Assembly (NCBI RefSeq): GCF_902702915.1
Contig: NZ_LR738849.1
Coordinates: 2,363,001 to 2,427,000 of the forward strand
Direction: 5' to 3'
DNA from: Desulfovibrio sp. 86
GTDB lineage: Bacteria > Desulfobacterota > Desulfovibrionia > Desulfovibrionales > Desulfovibrionaceae
DNA length: 64,000 nt
The notes under the pieces were generated by a model. The model worked only from the letters and a program-made list of their open reading frames with translations, was not told the DNA's origin and ran no database searches. Made by a program: the position numbers and the translations under genes. This document shows, one piece after another, positions 44,150 to 53,792 of the stretch (positions are counted from its first letter, which is position 1; each line of letters opens with the position of its first letter).

Positions 44150-45991
44150 TCACCCATTGCTGCGCAGTTTTTCCACAAGGTTTTCCACTGTTTCTGCCTG
44201 CTGCGACAGGTGGATCACGGCCTGGGCGGCCTCGGCCATGGTTTGCGCGCTTTCTCTGGCCGCCAGGCTGACATTGCTGATGGTGCAGGTTACCTCCTGA
44301 CTGGCGGCGGACTGCTCTTCGCTGGCGGCGGCAATGGCGCGCACCTGTCCCGCCGTGGCATCGGCCATGCTGACGATGGCTTCAAGGGCAGAGCCGGATT
44401 TGTCGGCGCTGGCTGTGGCCAGCTTGACCTGGGCCACGGCTTCGTCCAGGGAGGTCATACTGTGGGCCGTGCTTTTTTGCATGGCGGTGATGGCGGTTCC
44501 CACATCCTGAGTGGACGTCACCGTCTTTTCCGCCAGCTTGCGCACCTCGTCGGCCACCACGGCAAAGCCGCGTCCGGCGTCCCCGGCACGGGCCGCTTCT
44601 ATGGCTGCGTTGAGGGCCAGCAAGTTTGTCTGGTCCGCAATATCGGAGATGAAGCCCATGATGCGGCTGATGTCGTGGGCGCGCGCGTTGAGATCATCCA
44701 TGTTGGCCTTGAGCCGCTCTGAAACCTCGTTGACCCTGTTGATGCTGTCCAGGGCCTGCCGTACGACCCGCGCGCCTTCTTCGGCGCTGGCCCGCGTTCC
44801 GGCTGATGCCTGCGCGGCCTGTCCGGCATTGTCGGCCACCTCGCGTACCGTGGCGTTCATCTGCTCCATGGCGGTGGCGGCGCTGTCCAGATTTTCCGCC
44901 GTGGCCGTGGCCCCCTGGCTGGATTGCTCGATCTGCCGCGTCAATTGGCCGGATGCGGACGTCAGGTTATGTGCGACGCCCTCAAGTTGCGCGGCCGCGT
45001 GCAGGAGGGTTTCTGTTCTGCCCTGGGCCTGCGCCCGCGCGTCCTCGGCTTCACGCAGGGCAGCCTCGGCCCGTTGCGACTGGCTCAGGGCCATCTGCGA
45101 CTGGGCGTCGGCATTGCTGATGTGCTCCTGTAACGAAGCCACCATGGACAGGATGGAGGCATAAACCCCGCGACGTTTTTTGGGGCCGCCGTCGGCGTCC
45201 GTCTGGTAGTCCCCCCTGGCCACCCGCTGGGCAAGGATGTTGAGCTGGCCGGGATCTATGCCCAGCTGGCGTTTGACGGAAAAAATCAGCAGGCAGGTAA
45301 CGCAAACGCTGAACAGCAGCGCCGCCCCGGTCAGGCCCTCGGCTATGTTTCGTGACTGCTCGGCAATATGGCGCGCGGCTTCGGCGGCCTGACGGCTGCG
45401 GGCCGTGTCCCGTTCCAGCACCTGTTCGTAAAACCGCGCCAGCCGCAGGAAGTTGGCCCTGCTGCGGTCAAAGAGGGCCACGGCCTCATCTGTTTCGCCT
45501 TCCTTGGCGTGATCGATAATCTGCTGACGGTTCCGGGCGTCTTCCTGCGTGGCGGCGGCAATGTGCTCCAGCAGTTCCGGCAGGCTCGCGGCCTGCTTTT
45601 CGCCGTCCTGGCTGTCATGGCCGTCCTGGCCGGACGTGCCGGCGGCGTCTGGCGGGGCGCATTCTTCGGGCACGGGTCGGGCCGCCAGTTGCGCGTAGTT
45701 TTTCTCGTGTTCGGCCAGGGCGCGCAGGGCGCGATTGATGCGTGAGGTGTATTCGGTGATGCTCACCTTGTCTGTGCGGGTGCTTACGGCGGCCAGATCC
45801 GAGCGTATGGAATAGAGCAGGGCATTCATGGATTGAACCGCCACCACCGAAGGAATGACCGTTTCGGTGATGTGATCGACGGTGGCGGTGATTTTTTGGC
45901 TGTTGCGCATATAGACCGCAAAAAGGAGCAGCATAAATAGAATGATGCTGCAAAACGAAAGAACCAGTTTCGCGCTCAGCTTCATTGGCAT
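44150..45991 (-). CDS. Methyl-accepting chemotaxis protein
   Basis: 613 residues: a membrane helix at about 8-30, a periplasmic 4-helix-type sensor domain (to about 215), a second helix ([15 protein letters not shown]), a HAMP-like segment, and a long coiled-coil signalling domain whose tip contains [18 protein letters not shown]. The ligand is not predictable. It would signal to CheA/CheW. ATG CCA ATG at 45991 follows AAGGACTG. Confidence 0.92.
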   Translation of the reverse strand: MPMKLSAKLVLSFCSIILFMLLLFAVYMRNSQKITATVDHITETVIPSVVAVQSMNALLYSIRSDLAAVSTRTDKVSITEYTSRINRALRALAEHEKNYAQLAARPVPEECAPPDAAGTSGQDGHDSQDGEKQAASLPELLEHIAAATQEDARNRQQIIDHAKEGETDEAVALFDRSRANFLRLARFYEQVLERDTARSRQAAEAARHIAEQSRNIAEGLTGAALLFSVCVTCLLIFSVKRQLGIDPGQLNILAQRVARGDYQTDADGGPKKRRGVYASILSMVASLQEHISNADAQSQMALSQSQRAEAALREAEDARAQAQGRTETLLHAAAQLEGVAHNLTSASGQLTRQIEQSSQGATATAENLDSAATAMEQMNATVREVADNAGQAAQASAGTRASAEEGARVVRQALDSINRVNEVSERLKANMDDLNARAHDISRIMGFISDIADQTNLLALNAAIEAARAGDAGRGFAVVADEVRKLAEKTVTSTQDVGTAITAMQKSTAHSMTSLDEAVAQVKLATASADKSGSALEAIVSMADATAGQVRAIAAASEEQSAASQEVTCTISNVSLAARESAQTMAEAAQAVIHLSQQAETVENLVEKLRSNG

Positions 45992-46084
45992 CTTCAGTCC
46001 TTATGGTGGTTAACGCCCCTATCCGTCCATGACCCATCAATGGCGGCATTCTCCCGCCATCGGGCCTGCGTACGGTAGCGGCTG

Positions 46085-47995
46085 TTATTCCGTGCTGGTT
46101 TCGGCTGCGGGGGCATCTTCGCAGTCGTCAAACATGTAGTTGTTGCCCGGCATCTGCTTGCAGCGTTTTTTCAGGCTGGCCGCGGCCCGTGCCAGGTCAA
46201 AGCTGCTCTGAAAGCTGGTGGCGCTAACGCCCACAATGGTCAGGGACATGAGGGGAAAGCGCTCTTCCTGCTGGTTGCGGTTTTTGCCCTCAATGTAGCC
46301 GTTCTGGAAATCTTCGGCGTTATAGTAGGCGGACACGCCCTGGGCAAAGGCGCTGATGATGTCCTGGCAGACCTTTTCAGCTTTGAAGCGGTCAGTGACG
46401 GCTATGAAGTCGTCGCCGCCGATGTGCCCCACAAAGTCCCCCTTTGGCGTGCTTTCGGAGATAATGGACGCAAGGCGCTTGAGGACGCGGTCGCCGTTTT
46501 TGAAGCCGTATTTGTCGTTGTACGCCTTGAAGTTGTCGATATCGAAGTAGAGGACGCTCTTGTCCAGGCAGAGCCGCACGAGGCGTTCCAGCTCGATATC
46601 TATGAGGGCGTTGCCCGGCAGTTCGGAGAGGGGGTTGAGCTGGCGCGCGTTGGCCACCTCAAGCTCGATGCTTTTTTCAAGCAGTTCGCGCACGGTGACG
46701 ATGCCCACGTATTTGTTGTCGCGGGTGACGGTGACAAAGTCATATATCTGGTTGTTCTCGCGGCGCATGGCATGGCGGGAGACGACGTCAATGGTGGTCT
46801 GGTGATCGACGCTCAAAAATCCCCTGTCCATGACAGAGGCGACGGTTTTTCCGGCAAAGAGCGAAAAGCCGAAGCGTCCGCTCAACTGGCGGTGCAGGCG
46901 GTGGCGCATGATGGTGCCCACAGGCTTGCCCTCATCCACCACGCACAGGCCTTGCAGATTGTCGTCATGCTCAAAGCGCTCGGCGGCCTCGATTACCGGC
47001 AGGGATGGGGGAATGGTGAAGCCGGGCCGGATGATGTGCCGCACGTGGAACTTGTGCACGCGCGCGCCGAAAAAGCGGTTCTTTATCTTGTTTTCGCGGT
47101 GGATGAAGCGCACCACATGTTCCATAATGGGCTGCGGATGCAGTGCGGGACGCTGGATGAAGTAGCCCTGACCATAGGGCACGTCGAAGCTGATCAGGGT
47201 CGCCATCTCTTCTTCGGTTTCAATGCCCTCGGCAATGATGCGCGTATTGGTCAGGGAGGCGAATTCCTGCATGCTCTTGATAAGCGCCTGACGGGTGAGG
47301 TCTTTGTCCACCCCGCGGATGAGGCGCATGTCCAGCTTGATGAAGTGCGGCTGCACGTCTGAAATGAGGTTGAGGCCGGAATATCCGGCCCCTGCGTCGT
47401 CAATGCTTATCTGATAGTTCTGGGCCTTGTAGTGCTCGATGATTTTTTTAAAGCCGCGCAGGTTGTCCACGGATTCGCGTTCCGTGATTTCAAAAACCAT
47501 GTCTTCGGCGCTGAGGGCAAAGCGGGTGAGGTATTCCTTGGTGAATCCCACGCCGAAATGCGGGTCCTGTATAATGTTGGGGTTGACGTTGAGGAACAGG
47601 CGTATGCCCGTGGCGATCTGCCGTGCAGCCCTGAGGGCGCTGTAGCGGAACAAATGTTCCAGCTCAAGCATGCGTCCGTGGCGCAGGGCCGCGTTAATGA
47701 GGGCTTCGGGGCCTTCAAGGGGACTGCCCGCAGGGCCGCGCCCCAGCGCTTCAAAGCCAAAAATGGAGCCGTCCCGCAGGGAGATTATGGGTTGCAGCAC
47801 ACTGTGGATGCTTTTGTTGTGCAGGATATCCCACAGGGCCTGTCGTTCCTCCGCTGCCAGCGCGGTTGCGCGAGCGGCGGCGCGTGCGGCGGCCCGCATG
47901 GCGGCAAGAGGTTTTTCCAGAGGGCGCGGGCCCGGGCACAGGACCAGCGGTTCATTGCCGGAAGCAGGTGGGTTTGGCACTAACGGCGTTGGCAT
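46085..47995 (-). CDS. EAL-CBS-GGDEF bifunctional cyclic-di-GMP protein
   Basis: 636 residues. The EAL phosphodiesterase domain (about 60-290) has EALGR, NVNPNII, the metal site ITERESVD, DDAGAGYSGL, KLDMRLI and E-G-I-E-T, all intact. A CBS pair (about 330-460) follows, including VVDEGKPVGTIMRHRL and VTRDNKYVGIVTVREL. The C-terminal GGDEF domain (about 470-620) has YFDIDNFKAYND and HIGGDDF in place of GGDEF. It may make or hydrolyse c-di-GMP depending on a nucleotide bound at the CBS module. ATG 47995 is preferred; the frame is open to 48085. Confidence 0.88.
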   Translation of the reverse strand: MPTPLVPNPPASGNEPLVLCPGPRPLEKPLAAMRAAARAAARATALAAEERQALWDILHNKSIHSVLQPIISLRDGSIFGFEALGRGPAGSPLEGPEALINAALRHGRMLELEHLFRYSALRAARQIATGIRLFLNVNPNIIQDPHFGVGFTKEYLTRFALSAEDMVFEITERESVDNLRGFKKIIEHYKAQNYQISIDDAGAGYSGLNLISDVQPHFIKLDMRLIRGVDKDLTRQALIKSMQEFASLTNTRIIAEGIETEEEMATLISFDVPYGQGYFIQRPALHPQPIMEHVVRFIHRENKIKNRFFGARVHKFHVRHIIRPGFTIPPSLPVIEAAERFEHDDNLQGLCVVDEGKPVGTIMRHRLHRQLSGRFGFSLFAGKTVASVMDRGFLSVDHQTTIDVVSRHAMRRENNQIYDFVTVTRDNKYVGIVTVRELLEKSIELEVANARQLNPLSELPGNALIDIELERLVRLCLDKSVLYFDIDNFKAYNDKYGFKNGDRVLKRLASIISESTPKGDFVGHIGGDDFIAVTDRFKAEKVCQDIISAFAQGVSAYYNAEDFQNGYIEGKNRNQQEERFPLMSLTIVGVSATSFQSSFDLARAAASLKKRCKQMPGNNYMFDDCEDAPAAETSTE

Positions 47996-48835
47996 ATAGG
48001 CAGTCTCCGGTAGGATAATGGATTGCCCAAAGAAGTAGCGCTCAAGTATGACAATTGGGTGACGGTATGACAGGTTTTTGCGCATAGTGGCGGTGAGGGC
48101 GTGTTGCGGGGTGCTATTCGTAATTATTTACAATATAAATGATTGTTGTACTGAGCGCAGCGTGCCGCGCTGGCAATTGTTACGTTCTGGCGCGGCGGGC
48201 AATGGGCGCGCGCAGTAATGACACAAAGCGCGGACTGCCACTGCGAGATACCATTGCGCGATTTCAGAAGAATTTTGTTTTATGAACAACGCAGTGGCGT
48301 TTCTGGGACAACACGCCCCAGCGGCGCACGCAGGGTTTGCCCCGAACGTTGCCGATCTGCCGCGCATGCAGGGCAGGCACGGCACACAGAAGAGGGTCGG
48401 TGGGCAAGGCAGGCATGCAGGGCGGCATGACGCACAGAAGAGGGCAGGCGGGCAGGGCAGGCGAGCAGGGCAGGCGTGCAAGCCCGCCACGGATGCGGAC
48501 AAAGACAGCGCCGCCGCTAATTTGCGCTGCTAATTTGCGCCGATTATATGCGCTGGCAAGCGCTGAAGCGGGCGCGTCTTACCCTTTGAGAATGCATATT
48601 ATCAAAGGCAATTGGAGCCAAAAGCGTGTGGGGCGCGGGGTGCCGGACGTCGCAATAAAAGTGCGCCCCTGAAAGACTTCGGGGGCGCACATGGTTGTCG
48701 CGTATTGAAGGGCACGCTGCCCAGCCAGAGGCATTGGGGGCCGGGCCCGTATTGTTGAAAGGATGCTATTGAAAGAATGCCTTGAAAAAATGCTCCTTGC
48801 GGGCACAAGCCCCCTTCCGGCTTGCCGGGGCATCC
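47996..48835. other. 840-base region without a recognised gene; tandem repeat and hairpin
   Basis: Holds two imperfect 48-base tandem units at about 48380-48476 rich in GGGCAGGC, and a hairpin at 48660-48690 (GTGCGCCCC / GGGGCGCAC). The hairpin could terminate the small UGA-containing ORF that reads toward it. Frames over the tandem repeat look like low-complexity artefacts. Confidence 0.5.
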
Positions 48836-49018
48836 TTATTTCCGCTGTTTCGCTCTTGCCTTTCTGCGTTCGTCTTCTTCAAGCTGGGCACGCCGCTTGT
48901 CGAAGGGCACTCAGCCACAATTCATGCGGTCTATGGGCAGCCAGCCTTTTTTGAGGGCAAGCAGGTAAAAAACCGCAATGCCGCCAAAGACCAGCAATAA
49001 AATCAGTATGTCTGCCAT
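48836..49018 (-). CDS. Candidate selenocysteine-containing small membrane protein (in-frame UGA)
   Basis: ATG at 49016-49018 is preceded by AGGAG at ideal spacing. The 61-codon frame encodes one N-terminal membrane helix (ILILLLVFGGIAVFYLLAL), then KKGWLPIDRMNCG, an in-frame TGA (48911-48913, codon 36), then a charged tail VPFDKRRAQLEEDERRK ending at TAA. The RNA after UGA folds as CUUC-GA-CAAGC, a loop starting GG 17 bases after UGA, then GCUUG-AA-GAAG, which fits bacterial SECIS spacing. The genome decodes Sec (fdhA). A Cys-Gly-Sec motif would result. The alternatives are a 35-residue protein or a nonsense mutation. Confidence 0.6.
48877..48904 (-). promoter_or_regulatory. SECIS-like hairpin in the UGA-containing ORF
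   Basis: CUUC, 2x2 internal loop GA/AA, CAAGC paired with GCUUG, and loop GGCGUGCCCA. The GG opens the loop at positions 17-18 after the UGA, comparable with positions 19-20 in E. coli fdhF. Confidence 0.5.
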
Positions 49019-49029
49019 CGTGTCTCCTG

Positions 49030-49177
49030 CTGGATCAAATCACCTTTGAAATGCTTTGCATTTCAATTTGTCATTCTGCTCAAAATCGCATTTTCAACTG
49101 AATCCACGCCACGTTGTGGCGCGCTGTACTCTCGCGCAACAACAGAACATGCGCCCTTTTCAGGGCAAAACGCTCTA
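49030..49177. repeat. Degenerate type A dispersed element
   Basis: Recognisable by ATGCTTTGCATTTCA, the CCACGTTGTGGCGCGCTGTAC block and the right end CGCTCTA. Left terminus lost. The rest of 49178-49491 shows no gene. Confidence 0.65.
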
Positions 49178-49491
49178 CCGCGCCGGAATGCACATTCTCG
49201 ACATCGTCCTACTGTAAAATAGTGCAGAACAGTGGAAAGTACAGTGATTCAGGTTTGCGCGTGCAGGGGCGTTATCCATACCCCAGAACTATGGTTGAGG
49301 CAATGCAGGGTTGCGGCGCGTCGCAGGGATGAAGCCTTGGCAAATCCTGCCAGCCGGAGAGCCCTTGCGCCGGAGAGCCCTTGCGCCGGCGGGTCACAGG
49401 GCAGGTCGGTGGAAGGATGATGGCAAACAGCCAGCAGTATTCCGGGTTGTCGGGGGCAGGAGCCGCACGGCGAGGTACAGGCAGAAAGGTC

Positions 49492-50262
49492 TCAGCCCAG
49501 GGAGGATACTATGCCGCCCCGGTTGCGCAATAAAGGATCCGTTTCATCGGGCAGCGCGTTTTTTGCCGCGCGGGCAAGTATTTCGGCCTGCTCAATCATA
49601 AAGTTTTTTTCACTTGTATAGGACGTTGCCAGCGACGTGTAATTTGCATTGAGGCTGTCGGCGATATTGCCGTAGCCTGTCAGAGAATTCGTGAGCGCCG
49701 TCAAATCCGCAGGCGAGATGGTGCTCAAATCCACCGAGGTCAATCCCTTCAGTCCTGACAGACTATACAGGGAAAATGTTGAGGTTCCATAGCCCAGCTG
49801 GATCGGCACTGTGGCCATGGCGCCGTCGGCGCTGACGGTCAGGCGTTTGTCCGTGCCCCAGGCGTCGCTGTCCAAAAGGGATATGCCGTTGTATTGCGCG
49901 CCGGATACCGTGGCGGCAAGTGTTGTGGCCAGGGCTTTAAACGCGGGGCTTGCCGTGGCGCTCTGGCTGGGGTCTGCCTGCACTTTTTGCGCAAGGGCAA
50001 GCATTTCGCTCAATGTGGCGCTCAGGGAGGCGGCGGCGTTTGCGATGCTGCCCGACATGGAGGCAGCCTCGGAAGCATTATTTGCGCCTTGCCGGAGCAT
50101 GGCGGCGTTGCTCCTGATTTTTCCTGTGAGCGCCTCGGCCATGATCTGCCTGCCCGACTTGCCGCGCGGCGCGGTTGTATGCTGGGGCATGTTGTTGAGC
50201 AAAAGCTCCAGGCTGCCGCTTTTCAGGAATGAATACGCCATGATCTGATCAAAAAAATCCAT
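49492..50262 (-). CDS. Flagellin-like protein, small
   Basis: 256 residues. The central sequence resembles flagellin D0/D1: ASEAASMSGSIANAAASL, LAQKVQADPSQSATASPAFK, and notably SGAQYNGISLLDSD, a common flagellin signature; the C-terminal helix contains SLATSYTSEKNFMIEQAEILARAA. It lacks the canonical NTN start motif. It could be a minor filament, hook-associated or secreted coiled-coil protein. It stands alone, away from other flagellar genes. ATG 50262 follows AGGGGCG. Confidence 0.6.
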   Translation of the reverse strand: MDFFDQIMAYSFLKSGSLELLLNNMPQHTTAPRGKSGRQIMAEALTGKIRSNAAMLRQGANNASEAASMSGSIANAAASLSATLSEMLALAQKVQADPSQSATASPAFKALATTLAATVSGAQYNGISLLDSDAWGTDKRLTVSADGAMATVPIQLGYGTSTFSLYSLSGLKGLTSVDLSTISPADLTALTNSLTGYGNIADSLNANYTSLATSYTSEKNFMIEQAEILARAAKNALPDETDPLLRNRGGIVSSLG

Positions 50263-50415
50263 GCTACGCCCCTACTGCTTTTATGGGTCAAACGTCAGGC
50301 ACTTACCCTGAGTATCGGCAATTTCCCATAAAATGTTAGCCATGCACGACAAAGGCGCATCTGGCGCGGGCGTGGACAAAGGCCGTTCATGCTCTTGCCG
50401 CTCTTCTTTCTGTTT

Positions 50416-50448
50416 CGCGCCTCCGCTTCATGCCGAAACGGAGGCGCG
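50416..50448 (-). terminator. Hairpin after the NitT-type binding protein gene
   Basis: A ten-base stem CGCGCCTCCG / CGGAGGCGCG lies just beyond the stop at 50456. No strong T-run. Confidence 0.55.
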
Positions 50449-50455
50449 TGACGTG

Positions 50456-51496
50456 CTACTTGCTTTCGTCAGCCATCACAGGAATCCATATCTGCTTCAT
50501 AAGCTCTTCGGTATCCTTGTCTTTTTTGATAAGTCCGAACGTCTTGTAGTCGTCTATGGTGCTGCGCAGCGTGGCTGCGGTAAGATCGTCGCTGATCATG
50601 AAGTTGTAGGTCTTGAAGATTTCCAGCACCAGCTTGGGGTCGCCGGAAGCCCACTTGTTTTCCTGAAGGATCTTCACCGCTTCTTCGGGGTTTTCCGTCA
50701 TCCATTTGCTGGCGGCTTCATGAGCGCGCGTGAGTTTTTTCACGGTAATGGGATTGGCTTCGTAAAAGTCAGCCCCCACGGCATGGATGCAGCAGGCTTC
50801 TTTTTTGAAATCGTCGTCAAAGGTCAGGGAGCGCACAATGCGCAGCGTGCCGTCGTCCAGAAACTTTTTGGCGAACTGGTCGCCGAGGACGGCCCCCTGG
50901 AGTTCACCATTCTGCATGGCCAGAACGGCCACGCCAGCTTCCACGGGCTTGAACTTGACTGTGCGCGGGTCAATTTTGTCATGGTTGAAGAAGCGCATGG
51001 CGATATTGTGGTCAGAACCGCCTATGCCGTCGGGGATGGCCACCGTCTTGCCCACCAGATCCTTGGTGGACTTGATGTCGGATTTACCCAGCACATAGAG
51101 GGACTTGCAGCCGGTGTGGATGCCGGTGGTGAACTTGACCCGCACGCCGTTGACCGTGGGCACCAGCATGGTGGCGATATGGTCGCCGGAAACGTCCACC
51201 TTGCCTGTGCCGAGGGCGTTGGTCTGACCGCTGCTGTCGCCAGCCATGCGCACCACTTCCGTTTTCAACCCTTCGGCGGCATAGAAGCCCTTGAGCTGGG
51301 CAATGCCAAAGGTTCCCAGGCACAAGCCGCCATTATAGCCGATCTTCAAGGTTTTGCCGTAGGCGGGCTCCTTTTTCCACGCCGCGTCTTCAGCGGCTTT
51401 GGCGGCGGCCTCGTCAGCGTTCTTGTCGCCAGCCACGGCCGCTGCGCCAAGAGCAAGGCTGACAGCCATGCACAGAATCAACAGTTTTGCCTTCAT
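50456..51496 (-). CDS. ABC transporter substrate-binding protein, NitT/TauT type
   Basis: 346-residue precursor; signal peptide KAKLLILCMAVSLALGAAAVAG. Mature features: LKIGYNGGLCLGTFGIAQLKGFYAAEGL, GKVDVSGDHIATMLVPTVNG and TTGIHTGCKSLYVLGKSD, the last with a cysteine that could contact ligand. NMT1/SsuA fold. The ligand is unknown. It is third in a permease-ATPase-SBP operon, 50 bases after the ATPase. Confidence 0.85.
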   Translation of the reverse strand: MKAKLLILCMAVSLALGAAAVAGDKNADEAAAKAAEDAAWKKEPAYGKTLKIGYNGGLCLGTFGIAQLKGFYAAEGLKTEVVRMAGDSSGQTNALGTGKVDVSGDHIATMLVPTVNGVRVKFTTGIHTGCKSLYVLGKSDIKSTKDLVGKTVAIPDGIGGSDHNIAMRFFNHDKIDPRTVKFKPVEAGVAVLAMQNGELQGAVLGDQFAKKFLDDGTLRIVRSLTFDDDFKKEACCIHAVGADFYEANPITVKKLTRAHEAASKWMTENPEEAVKILQENKWASGDPKLVLEIFKTYNFMISDDLTAATLRSTIDDYKTFGLIKKDKDTEELMKQIWIPVMADESK

Positions 51497-51545
51497 TGCG
51501 TTCTCCAGAGGTTAAAGATGTTCTTTGCAGCTCAAAGCGTGCGTC

Positions 51546-52316
51546 TCACGCTTCGGCCCAGCCAAAATCGAGCATTTCCATAACGTGCGAGCGGTATTCC
51601 AGAAATTTTTTGCTGGTACGGTTGCGGGGATAGGGCATGTCTATGCTGATGTCCTCGCGGATGCGTCCGGGGCGGGGGGCCATGACCAGCACCCGCATGC
51701 CCATATAGATGGCCTCGTCAATGTCGTGCGTAACCATGAGCATCATGCGTTTGCGCTGTGCCCACATGTTCAGCAGTTCGTCCTGCATGTGCATTCGGGT
51801 AAAGGCGTCCAGCGCGCCCAGGGGTTCGTCCAGCAAAAACACTTCGGGATCGTTGATCATGGTGCGTATGAGCGCCACGCGCTGCGCCATGCCGCCGGAA
51901 AGCTGGTGCGGATAGGACTGACGGAACTCCTCCAGCCCCACCGTGCGTATGAGCGCGTCCACGTCCTCCGAGCGTCCCTGAAACTTGTGCTGCATGCGCA
52001 GGCTGAAGGACACATTGTCCGCCACCGAAAGCCAGGGAAACAGGGTGGGCTTCTGAAACACCATGCCCCTGTTGGGATCAGTCCCCTGAATGCCCGCGCC
52101 GCCCAGGGTTATGGAGCCGGTGGTGGGCGCAATGAGCCCGGCGATGAGCCGCAGGATGGTGGACTTGCCGCAGCCGCTGGGCCCCACGATGCTGACGAAT
52201 TCGCCGGGGCTGAAGGTGATGTTGATGTCCTCAAGGGCGTTGGTCACTTCCGCCGTGTCCGCGCGGACGAAACTCTTGGATACATGCTGTAAGCGTAAAT
52301 AGTTGTTTGTGCTCAT
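51546..52316 (-). CDS. ABC transporter ATPase, NitT/TauT type
   Basis: 256 residues with Walker A GPSGCGKST, Q-loop FQKPTLFPWLSV, signature LSGGMAQRVALIRTM, Walker B VFLLDEPLGALD and the switch VTHDIDEA. SsuB/TauB family. It is separated from the permease by three bases and overlaps its ribosome site. It is the only intact NitT-type ATPase in the window and could in principle also serve the ATPase-less system at 8.6-11.5 kb. Confidence 0.93.
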   Translation of the reverse strand: MSTNNYLRLQHVSKSFVRADTAEVTNALEDINITFSPGEFVSIVGPSGCGKSTILRLIAGLIAPTTGSITLGGAGIQGTDPNRGMVFQKPTLFPWLSVADNVSFSLRMQHKFQGRSEDVDALIRTVGLEEFRQSYPHQLSGGMAQRVALIRTMINDPEVFLLDEPLGALDAFTRMHMQDELLNMWAQRKRMMLMVTHDIDEAIYMGMRVLVMAPRPGRIREDISIDMPYPRNRTSKKFLEYRSHVMEMLDFGWAEA

Positions 52317-52319
52317 GAC

Positions 52320-53366
52320 TTACTCCTGCACCATGCCCACCTGCCAGCGCAGGACGCGTTTTTTGATAAGGGCCAGGGCCAGATTGACCAGAACGAAAAT
52401 GATGCAGATCAGCACAATGGCCGCGTACAGCTTGCCGTAGAAGGCCCAGCTTTTTTGCCAGGTGATGTACCAGCCGAGGCCGGATTCCACGCCGATCATT
52501 TCCGCAACAAGCAGGGCCGTGCAGGCCGAACTCATGCCCTGCGTGAGTCCCTGAAAGATACTGGGCAGGGCAAAGGGCAAGGCCACACGGAATACCAGCT
52601 GGCGACCTCTGGCCCCCAGCGTGCGCGCGGCCTCAAAATAGGATTTGTCGATATTTGTGATGCCCGTGAGCGTGGCGATGGTCACCGAATACCAGACCCC
52701 CAGCGCGATGATGAACACGCTGCCCTTGAACAGCGACGCTGCCAGCACCATGACCACCGGAAGCCACGTGGCCGAGGGAATGGCTCCCAGCAATTTTATG
52801 AAGGGGGCAATCCAGTAATTGATGCGGCGGTTGTAGCCACAGGCAATGCCTGTGGCCAGTCCCAGCCCCGCGCCGGTGAAATAGCCCGTGCCGAGCAGGA
52901 TGAGCGAGTTCAGCGAACACTCCAGCAAATACTGCCAGTCTTCCAGCATGGCGCACAGCACCTGATCCACCCATGGGAAAAAGGGCAGCATGAGCGAGCC
53001 TGTCTTGAGGGTGAGGTAGTCGTACCCGGCAAGCAGGATGAACACGAAACTGTAAAACGGCGCTTTATAGCGCAGAGCGTCAAAAACGCTCCGCCGGAAA
53101 AGGGCCGCGATAAAGGCCGCGCCCAGAGCCGTCATGAGCAGGCCGATGAAAACAACGTATGTCCCGGTGGACGTATTGCCTTTCAGGTTGGGGATATACA
53201 GATATTCGGCAAGGGCCAGCGCGCCCATGAGCAATGGACTGGCGCAGATGACGTAATCCAGAACCACTTGCCGGGGCGTGCGCGGGGCGCGCTCAAGTTC
53301 CAGCAGTTGTTCTCTGGTGAGCGGCATGGGCGCCTGGGCGCTTTCCTTTGGCGTGGAGATGCTCAT
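52320..53366 (-). CDS. ABC transporter permease, NitT/TauT type
   Basis: 348-residue permease with an extra N-terminal pair of helices (about 35-55 and 65-95) before the usual six. The EAA-type loop is YFEAARTLGARGRQLVFRVALPFALPSIFQGL. ATG at 53364-53366 follows AAGGAAG. First gene of the operon; a 230-base leader separates it from a terminator-like hairpin. Confidence 0.87.
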   Translation of the reverse strand: MSISTPKESAQAPMPLTREQLLELERAPRTPRQVVLDYVICASPLLMGALALAEYLYIPNLKGNTSTGTYVVFIGLLMTALGAAFIAALFRRSVFDALRYKAPFYSFVFILLAGYDYLTLKTGSLMLPFFPWVDQVLCAMLEDWQYLLECSLNSLILLGTGYFTGAGLGLATGIACGYNRRINYWIAPFIKLLGAIPSATWLPVVMVLAASLFKGSVFIIALGVWYSVTIATLTGITNIDKSYFEAARTLGARGRQLVFRVALPFALPSIFQGLTQGMSSACTALLVAEMIGVESGLGWYITWQKSWAFYGKLYAAIVLICIIFVLVNLALALIKKRVLRWQVGMVQE

Positions 53367-53598
53367 TGAAAACTTCCTTAACAGTATTTTTCAGACATGT
53401 GGCGCGGGGTGGCCTCCCACGTCGTGCCCTGACCCCTGTGGCGCAGAGAGCGGGCAAAAGCAGTGCCAGATCGGCCGCCTGATGCCATTTCGCGACAAAA
53501 AGCGGCGGCAGCCGCCGGAAAACCGGCATATTGCGCAGTGGGGCATGTTTCGCATGCGCTGCTGGCGTGCCCCTCTTCTTGCCGCCACGACAAGCACG

Positions 53599-53792
53599 AA
53601 AAAACTCCCGATGCCGAAAGGCAAAGGGAGCGATGTGATACGGGTGCGCTGTATAAAAAGTGAAAGTACAGAGTCCTTCACGCCCATATGGGGCTTGAAG
53701 GGCTACTGTCGGGTATCTGTCAGCCGATGCGCGGGAAGGTCTCCAGCCTGGAGACCGTGGGGCAGTCATGCTCCCCCTCCCGCCAACAGATA
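53599..53792 (-). promoter_or_regulatory. Structured leader with intrinsic terminator (possible riboswitch or attenuator)
   Basis: On the minus strand the RNA can form P1 (UAUCUGU 53786-53792 with ACAGAUA 53714-53720). Nested in it are P2 (GCGGGAGG 53776-53783 with CUUCCCGC 53731-53738) and two hairpins, P3 (GGGG ... CCCC) and P4 (GGUCUCCA / UGGAGACC, 53738-53756). A further hairpin lies at 53676-53702, and finally a stem GGGAG-type terminator with six U at 53599-53630. The ABC operon starts 233 bases later. No known riboswitch class is recognised. Confidence 0.5.

Noticed and set aside
48282..48533. Frame encoding a Gly/Gln/Arg-rich peptide over the 48-base tandem repeat
   Set aside because: Low complexity, no ribosome site, several frames are equally open.
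53714..53792. Cobalamin riboswitch, because of a B12-box-like AGGCTGGAGACC on the minus strand
   Set aside because: The matching bases belong to a self-complementary hairpin (GGTCTCCA / TGGAGACC), and the other conserved cobalamin blocks are missing at the required spacing.
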